A stretch of DNA of 64,000 nucleotides from an uncultured Bradyrhizobium sp. (GTDB lineage Bacteria > Pseudomonadota > Alphaproteobacteria > Rhizobiales > Xanthobacteraceae): assembly GCF_936928535.1 (NCBI RefSeq), contig NZ_CAKZHY010000099.1, positions 124,001 to 188,000 of the forward strand, read 5' to 3'. This document shows positions 38,431 to 45,315 of this stretch, one piece after another. The notes under the pieces are model-generated. The model was given only the letters and a program-made list of their open reading frames with translations. It was not told where the DNA came from and did not search any database. Made by a program: the position numbers and the translations under genes. Each line of letters opens with the position of its first letter. The stretch's first letter is position 1.

Positions 38431-38929
38431 GGATGTATCATCTCCCTGACGCAGACGTGAAAAACGCTGCGAAACGGCCCACGGCCGCCTGCGATTAACG
38501 GAATCGCAAGAACCATGCCATGGGCTGAGCACCTGCCAAGTGATTGGTCAGTCTAGACAATTTCTTCGCAATCAAACTTTAGCCGTGATCTGACTGCTCA
38601 AAACTTGGGCGAACAAAATGTATGCTTATGCGGCAGTCAGTTTATTTTTTGAGCAAATCAGTGCTGCTGGCTAAAAATCCAGCATAACTATTTTTGCACC
38701 GCAATCGATGTCCGGTGACGCCCTGCCTTGAAAGCGCCCCCTCAATGTTCCATATGGTGGTGGAGATCGCGAATCGAGCGATCGTTGCGAGCCGCGTGTT
38801 CTTAAGCCCCTACGGGCCTCTGGCTTGCCCCATATCTCCCAAGCCATCCGACACCCCAAACACGCAGGTGTCTTCTCGACACCCCTATGCGCGCGCCCCG
38901 CTGAATGCGTCGGGCCGACCGCATTTGAC
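38431..38929. other. 499-bp intergenic region between urtA and the RhlE-type helicase
   Basis: It contains the sigma-54 promoter (38506-38521), a GTCTAGAC palindrome near 38552, an inverted repeat TGCTGG-N8-CCAGCA at 38665-38684 about 145 bp upstream of the promoter, and an AT-rich stretch from 38640 to 38700. It should serve urtA (minus) and the helicase (plus). No gene was found in it. Confidence 0.55.
38506..38521 (-). promoter_or_regulatory. Sigma-54 (-24/-12) promoter of urtA
   Basis: On the minus strand the sequence is TGGCATGGTTCTTGC. The sigma-54 consensus is TGGCAYR-N4-TTGCW, so TGGCATG-N4-TTGC fits with correct spacing. Transcription would begin near 38495, about 65 nt before the urtA start codon. 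In other bacteria urt operons respond to nitrogen limitation, and in alphaproteobacteria NtrC with RpoN is the usual route. Confidence 0.8.
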
Positions 38930-40495
38930 ATGGAAAGAACCCATCTTTTGACTTCGTTTCAGGACTTCGGCCTCGCCGAACCGATCGCACGTGCTCTCGC
39001 CGAAGAGAATTACGTCACCCCCACCCCCATCCAAGCCCAGACCATTCCCACGGCGCTGACCGGGCGCGACGTCGTCGGCATCGCCCAGACCGGCACCGGC
39101 AAGACCGCATCCTTCGCGCTGCCGATCCTGCATCGCCTGCTCGAGAACCGCATCAAGCCGCAGCCCAAGACCTGCCGCGTGCTGGTGCTGTCGCCGACCC
39201 GCGAACTTTCGGGGCAGATCCTCGACAGCTTCAATGCCTATGGACGCCACATCCGCCTGTCCTCGACGCTCGCCATCGGCGGCGTGCCGATGGGACGACA
39301 GGTTCGCGCGCTGATGCAGGGCGTCGACGTGCTGGTCGCTACCCCCGGCCGCCTGCTCGACCTCGTGCAGAGCAACGGGCTGAAGCTTGGCAGCGTCGAG
39401 TTCCTTGTGCTCGACGAAGCTGATCGCATGCTCGACATGGGCTTCATCAACGACATCCGCAAAATCGTCGCGAAACTCCCGATCAAGCGGCAGACGCTGT
39501 TCTTCTCCGCCACCATGCCGAAGGACATCGCCGAGCTCGCCGATTCCATGCTGCGCGATCCCGCCCGCGTCGCGGTGACCCCGGTCTCCTCGACCGTGGA
39601 GCGCATCCAGCAGCGCATTATCCAGGTCGACTTCTCGGCCAAGCCGACGTTCCTTGCCAAGCTGTTGAAGCAAGAGCCCGTCAACCGCGCCCTGGTTTTC
39701 ACCCGCACCAAGCACGGCGCCGACAAGGTGGTGAAGACGCTTGAGAAGGCCGGGATTCCCGCCAGCGCCATCCACGGCAACAAGTCGCAGAACCATCGCG
39801 AGCGCACGCTGGCGCAGTTCCGCTCCGGCGAAATCCGCACGCTGGTCGCCACCGACATCGCCGCCCGTGGCATCGACGTCGACGGCATCAGCCACGTCAT
39901 CAACTACGACCTGCCCAACGTGCCCGAGACCTACGTGCACCGCATCGGCCGCACTGCGCGCGCCGGCGCCGACGGCACCGCGATTTCGCTGGTCGCAGGC
40001 GGCGAGGAACTCAGCTATCTCCGCGACATCGAACGGCTGATCAAGGTGGCGCTGCCGCGCGAGGACCTCCGCACCGATGCCGGCCGCCGCGACGCTGGCG
40101 CTCCCCCGCCGCAGCAACAACGGCAGGGCCGGCCGGGCGGCCGCCCGGGCCAGCGTCCGCAAGGCGCACGGAATGGCACACGGAATGGCGACGGACGTCG
40201 TAATGACGACAGGCATGCCGACGGACGACATCACAGCTCCGGCAAGCCCAGCGACGGGCGGCCCGGCGAGGGCCGTCACGGCGAGTCGCGGCATGCGGAC
40301 GGAAGGCCCGGAAACGGCTCGAAGGGATCTCGCCGCCGCCGTTCCGGTGCCAAGGTGCATTCTTCGCCAAACGAACGCCCGGAACAGCGTTCCGCACATA
40401 GCGCGGGAGCGCCTGATGGGATACAAGGCGTGGCCTTTTTGCGCCGTGAGAGTCGGCCGAACGGCCACCCGAACCGCAAACCCCATTCGCACTAG
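38930..40495 (+). CDS. DEAD-box RNA helicase, RhlE type
   Basis: 521 residues from ATG 38930. A TTG at 38948 (then TSFQDFGLAE) has GGAAAG at a better spacing and may be the true start. All helicase motifs are present: Q motif TPTPIQAQTIP, AQTGTGKT at 52-59, PTREL, DEAD at about 162-165, SAT and HRIGRTARAG. The last ~135 residues are a low-complexity tail rich in Gly, Arg, Pro, Asn, His and Asp, as in RNA-chaperone tails. It remodels RNA, often in cold. IF-1 and Csp genes follow. Confidence 0.93.
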   Translation: MERTHLLTSFQDFGLAEPIARALAEENYVTPTPIQAQTIPTALTGRDVVGIAQTGTGKTASFALPILHRLLENRIKPQPKTCRVLVLSPTRELSGQILDSFNAYGRHIRLSSTLAIGGVPMGRQVRALMQGVDVLVATPGRLLDLVQSNGLKLGSVEFLVLDEADRMLDMGFINDIRKIVAKLPIKRQTLFFSATMPKDIAELADSMLRDPARVAVTPVSSTVERIQQRIIQVDFSAKPTFLAKLLKQEPVNRALVFTRTKHGADKVVKTLEKAGIPASAIHGNKSQNHRERTLAQFRSGEIRTLVATDIAARGIDVDGISHVINYDLPNVPETYVHRIGRTARAGADGTAISLVAGGEELSYLRDIERLIKVALPREDLRTDAGRRDAGAPPPQQQRQGRPGGRPGQRPQGARNGTRNGDGRRNDDRHADGRHHSSGKPSDGRPGEGRHGESRHADGRPGNGSKGSRRRRSGAKVHSSPNERPEQRSAHSAGAPDGIQGVAFLRRESRPNGHPNRKPHSH

Positions 40496-40518
40496 CCGTC
40501 CACGACCTGGAGAAATTC

Positions 40519-40809
40519 ATGGCTAAGGAAGAGCTGATCCAGTTCGAAGGACTGGTCACCGAAATCCTCCCCGACGCGCGCTACCGCGTGCAGCTCGACG
40601 CCGGGCACGAGATCGTCGCCTACACCGCCGGCAAGATGAAGAAGAATCGCATCAAGACGCTGGCGGGAGACCGCGTGACGGTGGAGATGTCGCCCTATGA
40701 CCTCGAAAAGGGCCGGCTGATTTTCCGTCACAAGGACGAACGGCCGGCGACCGCCGGTGGACCGCCGCGCGGCGGCCCCCAGCGCGGCGGCCAGTTCCGG
40801 CGCCGCTGA
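40519..40809 (+). CDS. infA: Translation initiation factor IF-1, with Gly/Arg/Pro tail
   Basis: 96 residues. Residues 1-72 are a normal IF-1 S1/OB fold (MAKEELIQFEGLVTEILPDA, GHEIVAYTAGKMKKNRIKTL, DRVTVEMSPYDLEKGRLIFR). Residues 73-96 form an extension of Gly, Pro, Gln and Arg absent from standard 72-residue IF-1. The N-terminus differs from classical IF-1 (MAKED.IE..G.V), hinting at a second infA copy. 23 bp after the helicase stop, so cotranscription is likely. Confidence 0.9.
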   Translation: MAKEELIQFEGLVTEILPDARYRVQLDAGHEIVAYTAGKMKKNRIKTLAGDRVTVEMSPYDLEKGRLIFRHKDERPATAGGPPRGGPQRGGQFRRR

Positions 40810-40854
40810 TCGGGCTCCCCGGCCTGGGCGGACTAAAATTGCTGATCTGTATGC

Positions 40855-40883
40855 TGATCCGCCGTGCACATCACGGCGGATCA
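40855..40883. other. Perfect 12-bp palindrome downstream of infA
   Basis: TGATCCGCCGTG-CACAT-CACGGCGGATCA, then six A. A hairpin with a 5-nt loop 45 bp after the infA stop. On the plus strand it lacks a T-run; it may be a weak terminator, an mRNA end stabiliser or an operator. Confidence 0.6.
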
Positions 40884-41025
40884 AAAAATCGTGCACGTCA
40901 GGATTGTTTTGAGGCCTTAATTCCAATAAAATGAATTAATCGATTTTCGGCCGGACGACATTAGCATCCACCGGTACAGCCGGTTCAGACACGCTGACGA
41001 CCCTTCCAAAAATTCGATCTAACCT

Positions 41026-41041
41026 GCCCGCGCGAGCGGGC
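41026..41041 (+). other. GNRA-type hairpin in the csp leader
   Basis: GCCCGC-GCGA-GCGGGC, a 6-bp GC stem closed by a GCGA tetraloop, about 35 nt upstream of the csp start codon. It probably lies in the 5' untranslated region, where cold-shock mRNAs commonly carry structures that affect stability or translation. Confidence 0.5.
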
Positions 41042-41075
41042 TCTACCATTGTGTATCTGAGAAGGGACTACCCCC

Positions 41076-41288
41076 GTGAGCATGGGAACCGTGAAGTGGT
41101 TTAACGCGACCAAGGGCTATGGCTTCATCCAGCCCGACGACGGCGGCAAGGACGTGTTCGTTCACATCAGCGCCGTCGAGCGTGCCGGCCTCGGCTCGCT
41201 GCGCGAAGGCCAGAAGGTCTCCTACGAGATCGTCGCCGATCGCCGGTCCGGCAAGTCGGCTGCCGACAATCTCCGCGATGCAGGCTGA
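41076..41288 (+). CDS. cspA: Cold-shock protein (CspA family)
   Basis: 70 residues from GTG 41076 (MSMGTVKWFN). GAAGGGA at 41061-41067 lies 8 bp before this GTG but 14 bp before the ATG at 41082, favouring the GTG start. The RNA-binding motifs are RNP1 KGYGFI and RNP2 VFVHI. It binds single-stranded RNA and melts structures. It ends with a strong terminator. Confidence 0.95.
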   Translation: MSMGTVKWFNATKGYGFIQPDDGGKDVFVHISAVERAGLGSLREGQKVSYEIVADRRSGKSAADNLRDAG

Positions 41289-41350
41289 CATCCAACGCGC
41301 GCCTTGAGGGGCGCGCAATCGGATCGGCTTGAACGCAGCAAATAACGGAA

Positions 41351-41379
41351 AAGGCCGTGCGGAATGCACGGCCTTTTTT
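41351..41379 (+). terminator. Rho-independent terminator of csp
   Basis: AAGGCCGTGC-GGAAT-GCACGGCCTTTTTT: a stable stem followed by a T-run, 62 bp after the csp stop. Confidence 0.9.
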
Positions 41380-41400
41380 CATGTCCCGGGAGCAGATGGC

Positions 41401-41550
41401 TCAATAGGGCGCGCAGGTCGTGTCCGGGCTGTAACAGACACAGGTCGATTGGCGCGGACGGGTGTAGGCGACGTCGCTTAGCGTGATCAGGTTCTTGAGC
41501 ACGTAGCCGACCGACGGCGTGTAGCTGTACGACGAGACCAGATCGTCCAT
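41401..41550 (-). CDS. Small hypothetical protein, possibly N-terminally truncated
   Basis: 49 residues from the ATG at 41550 (MDDLVSSYSYTPSVGYVLKN), ending with four closely spaced cysteines (CVCYSPDTTC). The frame stays open to 41664, but that extension overlaps the pilus-domain gene and looks noncoding. No good ribosome site precedes 41550. It may be a remnant of a longer lipoprotein gene. No family recognised; low confidence. Confidence 0.35.
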   Translation of the reverse strand: MDDLVSSYSYTPSVGYVLKNLITLSDVAYTRPRQSTCVCYSPDTTCAPY

Positions 41551-41617
41551 CGCAAACGACTGCGGGCGGAACCGGATGGTGCCGCCCGCAGCCTTCAGAT
41601 CTTGCCGATTTGTCGTG

Positions 41618-42121
41618 TCAGTTGGTCTTGGCAGCCGCGGCCGCGGTGGCGTTGCCGCTGGCATTGTTGCTCAGCGTGCCGGCCTGGCTCATCGTGGTGT
41701 TGAAGTATTGTTCGCTGTCGCCGAGGGTGACGCGACGCTGGCAGAGCGGCATGCAGCTATAGGACTCCCGCTCGATCCCGCGATAGACGGTGACGAGCCG
41801 GTCGCTCGGGCCTTCGACCTGGATCTGCCGGTCGACCAGGATCTCGCCACCGCGATCGAGCGCAATGAAGTTGGTGGCGCCGTAACCCTTGCCGGTCACG
41901 ACGATCATGCCGCCGGCCTGGAGCGTCACGTCGGCGATCAGGGGATTGCCGACCACGATCGTGGCGACCTTGCCGGGCAAGCGCACCAACTTGGCCTGGT
42001 CGACATTGACGGCGATGGTATCGACGGTGGGCTCGGCAAGGCCGATCGCCGGCGAAGCCAGCGTCGCAGCCGCAACCAGGAGACAGACGCGCGCATGGCG
42101 GCGCAGAAACTCTTTACGCAT
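41618..42121 (-). CDS. Pilus assembly (CpaC/RhcC N-terminal domain) protein, secretin-less
   Basis: 167 residues from ATG 42121, with a signal peptide ending SPAIGLAEP. The mature part is the N0-like pilus assembly domain seen at the start of CpaC: VDQAKLVRLPGKVATIVVGN, then IADVTLQAGGMIVVTGKGYG, then IALDRGGEILVDRQI. The secretin channel domain is missing. A separate CpaC with full secretin is encoded at 45312. It probably acts in the periplasm alongside the Tad secretin. A GGTTAACC palindrome lies upstream at 42185. Confidence 0.85.
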   Translation of the reverse strand: MRKEFLRRHARVCLLVAAATLASPAIGLAEPTVDTIAVNVDQAKLVRLPGKVATIVVGNPLIADVTLQAGGMIVVTGKGYGATNFIALDRGGEILVDRQIQVEGPSDRLVTVYRGIERESYSCMPLCQRRVTLGDSEQYFNTTMSQAGTLSNNASGNATAAAAAKTN

Positions 42122-42263
42122 ACTCTTACCCCGGGACGTCACAAACCGGCAGAATCGATCAGGAGCGGAGCCGGCGCCCGACCCGGTTAACCTGCCTGTA
42201 ATTCGTGAACGTTCCGCAAATTCGCCGACTATTGTTCTAACGGACTTGCGTTTTATCGCCTGC

Positions 42264-43094
42264 CTATTGGCGGAACGGATAGGCGAGCTGGCCGGCAATC
42301 TCCTTCGGCATGGTCGCTTCGTCCTTGCCGTAATCCTGCGGTAGTTCGTCCTTCGGCATGCGGAAGGTGCCAAACAGCATATCCCAGACCGGGAAGGTGC
42401 CGGCAAAATTGGTGTCACCGCCCTCTTCCAGCGCCGTATGGTGCCAGCGGTGGAATACCGGCGTCGCCAGCACATATCGGAACGGCCCGAAGGTCCAGTT
42501 CAAATTGGCGTGCACGAAGGCCGAATGGAAAGTCGTGAACGGGCCGACCCAGATCATCACGTTCGGCGATATGCCGGCCATCAGCAGAACGACGTCGACG
42601 CCGATCGTTCCGAGCATCAAATTCACCGGATGAAAGCGCGCCGCCGAAATCCAGCTAATCTCCTCCGAGGAGTGGTGGATCGCATGGTATTTCCAGAACC
42701 CGCCGTCATGAAACAACCGGTGCAGCCAGTACAGCATGAAGTCGGCCGCGACCAGGAACAGCACGCCCTGCACCCAGAGCGGCAGTTGTGCCAGCGGGCC
42801 GTGGCCATTGTCGTAGAAGGCGATCAGCTCGTCCGCGTCGTGGATGTTGAAGACGAAGCCGGCGGTGACGATCAGAAGTCCGATCCGCATGGTGCGGGCG
42901 AACACCGGAACGAAGAACCAGTAGCAGATATCGGTCACGATCTCGCGTTTGCGCCACCACGCCGGACCGGGATTGCAGGCCCAGAAATGCTCAAGGACGG
43001 TGAAGACCACGGCGAGCATGAAGGTGACGGGGATCACCTTCTCGATGGTCTCGCCGAGCATCAGGGCGACTTGCATGGGCAGGCTCGACATCAT
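42264..43094 (-). CDS. Sterol desaturase / fatty acid hydroxylase family membrane protein
   Basis: 276 residues from ATG 43094 (MMSSLPMQV); a start at 43121 would add nine. Several helices plus the di-iron histidine boxes of the superfamily: HRLFH, HAIHHSS and HRWHH. Such enzymes hydroxylate or desaturate lipids using oxygen. Substrate unknown (hopanoid, carotenoid or fatty acid are possibilities). It lies between pilus genes without an obvious link. Confidence 0.9.
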   Translation of the reverse strand: MMSSLPMQVALMLGETIEKVIPVTFMLAVVFTVLEHFWACNPGPAWWRKREIVTDICYWFFVPVFARTMRIGLLIVTAGFVFNIHDADELIAFYDNGHGPLAQLPLWVQGVLFLVAADFMLYWLHRLFHDGGFWKYHAIHHSSEEISWISAARFHPVNLMLGTIGVDVVLLMAGISPNVMIWVGPFTTFHSAFVHANLNWTFGPFRYVLATPVFHRWHHTALEEGGDTNFAGTFPVWDMLFGTFRMPKDELPQDYGKDEATMPKEIAGQLAYPFRQ

Positions 43095-43347
43095 CGCGTC
43101 TCTTCCAGGCTGCTGATCCACTTAGGCCTACTCCCCGAAATTTAAAGGAGGGTGAAGTTGATGCAGAGTTCGCAACCGGAACGAATTGGAGCCGTCGCCT
43201 TAAGGTGAAATTCACTCTGGCCGAAAGCATCACGCACCCGGCGGGTTTGAGCGACCGAATTAACCCCGCCGAAAGAGCTCGGCTCACATGGTCGGTGCGT
43301 CAAGACAGCGCCGAACGAGGCGACCTCACCCAGATGGAGTTTAGTTC

Positions 43348-43512
43348 ATGAAGAACCTGATTGCGCGTTTCGCGAAGGATGAATCCGGCGCCACCGCCAT
43401 CGAATACGGTCTGATCGCCGCCGGCATCGCGCTGGCCATCATCACCGTCGTCAACAACCTCGGCAGCACGCTGAACACCAAGTTCGGCTCGATCAGCTCC
43501 TCGCTGAAGTAA
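43348..43512 (+). CDS. pilA: Flp family type IVb pilin
   Basis: 54 residues, ATG 43348. The prepilin site is Gly14 followed by ATAIEYGLIA, with Glu19 at +5 and Tyr20 at +6, as in Flp pilins, then a hydrophobic helix (AAGIALAIITVVNNLG). It is the structural subunit of the Tad pilus, cleaved by the CpaA peptidase downstream. It has its own leader of about 225 bp and a terminator after it, so it can be expressed far above the assembly genes. Confidence 0.95.
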   Translation: MKNLIARFAKDESGATAIEYGLIAAGIALAIITVVNNLGSTLNTKFGSISSSLK

Positions 43513-43533
43513 GCCGACCGACGAACGACGGCA

Positions 43534-43566
43534 AAAGCCCCGGACCTCCGGGGCCTTTGTTTTTTC
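43534..43566 (+). terminator. Rho-independent terminator of the pilin gene
   Basis: AAAGCCCCGG-ACCT-CCGGGGCCTTTGTTTTTT: a strong stem and a T-rich tail 21 bp after the pilin stop. Confidence 0.88.
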
Positions 43567-43584
43567 AGGATATGGCGAGTTCCA

Positions 43585-43731
43585 GTGGCGTTGCGTAGGC
43601 ACAGAACCGATGCCGCAATTGCGGCGACCGAGGCGGATAGGGGCAGCGGCGATGCCTCGGCCTATTGGGTCTGCCTTGCGCTGCTGCTTGCCATGGTCAC
43701 GCTGGCGATGCGCATCGCCAGCATATGGTGA
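43585..43731 (+). CDS. Small hypothetical membrane protein (possible)
   Basis: 48 residues from GTG 43585. The N-terminus is polar and the C-terminus is one hydrophobic helix (AYWVCLALLLAMVTLAMRIA). It lies between the pilin terminator and cpaA. No ribosome site of note and no family recognised; kept only because of the helix and position. Confidence 0.3.
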   Translation: MALRRHRTDAAIAATEADRGSGDASAYWVCLALLLAMVTLAMRIASIW

Positions 43732-43867
43732 GAGCCCCGGCCCCCGGTTGTCGTTCCGAGGTTGCTTGCGGCCGTTGTCGGTTTGTTTAGCACTGCCTTC
43801 TAGCATCGACGGCGACCCGATCCGCCGACAGATCCAGGCCCCCAAAGACGCAGCCCAAACGCAACCC

Positions 43868-44392
43868 ATGACCCTCGACCTCGCGCGCCTCCTGCTGTTC
43901 CCGGCCCTGATGGCGTTCGCGGCCGCCAGCGATCTTTTCACGATGACGATCTCGAACCGCGTCTCGCTGGCGCTGGTTGCGGGTTTCTTCCTGCTCGCCT
44001 TCGCCGGTGGCATGGCACCTTACGAGATGCTGGGCCATGTCGGCGCCGGCGCGCTGATCCTCGTCGTGGCCTTCACCTGCTTCGCGATGGGCTGGATGGG
44101 CGGCGGCGACGCCAAGGTCGCGGCGTCCGTGGGGCTCTGGTTCGGCTTCGCCCAGTTGATGGACTTCCTGCTCTACGCCTCGCTGTTCGGCGGAGCGCTG
44201 ACGCTGCTCCTGCTGCAGTTCCGGCAATGGCCGCTACCTTACGGACTTGCGGGCCAGGCCTGGCTCGCACGGCTCCACGACAAGCAGACCGGTATTCCCT
44301 ATGGCATCGCGCTCGCGCTTGGTGCGCTGCTGGTCTACCCTGAGACCGAATGGGTGAAAGCGATCGACCTCGCTCACCTCGCACTGCGCTGA
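43868..44392 (+). CDS. cpaA: Prepilin peptidase CpaA/TadV
   Basis: 174 residues from ATG 43868 (MTLDLARLLLFPAL); the frame further upstream is not protein-like. A24 aspartic peptidase with about five helices. The two catalytic aspartates are in AAASDLFTMTISNR and in MGGGDAKVAA. It cleaves the Flp pilin leader. Confidence 0.92.
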   Translation: MTLDLARLLLFPALMAFAAASDLFTMTISNRVSLALVAGFFLLAFAGGMAPYEMLGHVGAGALILVVAFTCFAMGWMGGGDAKVAASVGLWFGFAQLMDFLLYASLFGGALTLLLLQFRQWPLPYGLAGQAWLARLHDKQTGIPYGIALALGALLVYPETEWVKAIDLAHLALR

Positions 44393-44411
44393 ACGCCGCG
44401 ATAACCCGGCG

Positions 44412-44450
44412 TTAAGGCGATTTAGATACGCCTCATTAACCATGCTTTGA
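44412..44450 (+). promoter_or_regulatory. Two CtrA-like sites ahead of cpaB
   Basis: TTAA-GGCGATT-TAGA at 44412-44426 and TTAA-CCATGCT-TTGA at 44436-44450; the CtrA consensus is TTAA-N7-TTAA, so each site has one or two mismatches. In Caulobacter the pilin gene is CtrA-controlled. Occupancy here is only inferred. Confidence 0.4.
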
Positions 44451-44517
44451 CGAATAGCTGGTCAACTGCCGATTACGGCGGCGGCAGCGTCGCAGCGTTT
44501 TGTGGAAAGTGAAGCGT

Positions 44518-45315
44518 ATGAATAGGGCACGCATAGTCGTCCTGACGGTCGCCATCTGCGCCGGCGGCATCGCTGCGTACCTGGCGAGCGGCTCGGACTC
44601 TGCGCCGCCTCCAGCAGCTCCGGTCGCGCAGCTTCCCACCACCGACGTACTGGTCGCCAAGAACGACATCGGCCTCGGACAGACTCTGAAGCCGGAGGAC
44701 GTGCAGTGGCAGACCTGGCCGACTGCGACCGCCAGCCCCACTTTCATTCGCCGCAACGAGCGCCCCGACGGCGCGACCCAGGTCACGGGTTCGATTGCGC
44801 GTGCCCCCTTCATCCAGGGTGAACCGATCCGCGACCAGAAGCTGGTCAAGGCCGATGGCTCCGGCTTCATGGCCGCGATCCTGCCGAGCGGCAAGCGCGC
44901 CATCTCGACCGAAATCTCGCCGGAGACCGGCGCCGGCGGCTTCATCCTGCCCAACGATCGCGTTGACGTGCTGCTCACGCGCCGCCTCAAGAACCCGGAC
45001 CAAAACGCCGGCGCCCCGGATATCATCACATCCGAGATCCTCCTGACCAATGTCCGCGTGCTGGCCATCGACCAGGCGCCGAAGGAGAAAGACGGCCAGA
45101 ACGCGGTGGTCGGCAAGACCGTGACCCTGGAGCTCGATTCCGCGCAGACCAAGGTGCTGTCCTCCGGACGCCAGGCCGGAACGCTGTCGCTGGCGCTGCG
45201 CAGCATTGCCGACGTCAAGACCACCGAGATCACGCTCGATGAATCCACGCAGCAACGCGACGGCGTGTCGATCATTCGATACGGCATCCAAAGTCAGGCT
45301 GCGAAGGCACGATGA
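44518..45315 (+). CDS. cpaB: Flp pilus assembly protein CpaB (RcpC)
   Basis: 265 residues from ATG 44518, with GGAAAG 8 bp upstream. An N-terminal membrane helix is followed by a SAF domain (VLVAKNDIGLGQTLKPEDVQW) and the RcpC/CpaB domain (KRAISTEISPETGAGGFILP, then NDRVDVLLT). It is a periplasmic partner of the secretin. First of a tight operon cpaBCDEF-tadBC; it overlaps cpaC by 4 bp. Confidence 0.93.
   Translation: MNRARIVVLTVAICAGGIAAYLASGSDSAPPPAAPVAQLPTTDVLVAKNDIGLGQTLKPEDVQWQTWPTATASPTFIRRNERPDGATQVTGSIARAPFIQGEPIRDQKLVKADGSGFMAAILPSGKRAISTEISPETGAGGFILPNDRVDVLLTRRLKNPDQNAGAPDIITSEILLTNVRVLAIDQAPKEKDGQNAVVGKTVTLELDSAQTKVLSSGRQAGTLSLALRSIADVKTTEITLDESTQQRDGVSIIRYGIQSQAAKAR

Noticed and set aside
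38665..38684. NtrC enhancer site upstream of urtA
   Set aside because: The TGCTGG-N8-CCAGCA repeat does not match the NtrC pattern GCAC-N7-GTGC; it is kept only as an unassigned inverted repeat.
43122..43347. Sigma-54 or FixK site ahead of the pilin gene
   Set aside because: No TGGC-N8-TTGC-type or TTGA-N6-TCAA-type site was found; only weak CtrA-like matches remain.
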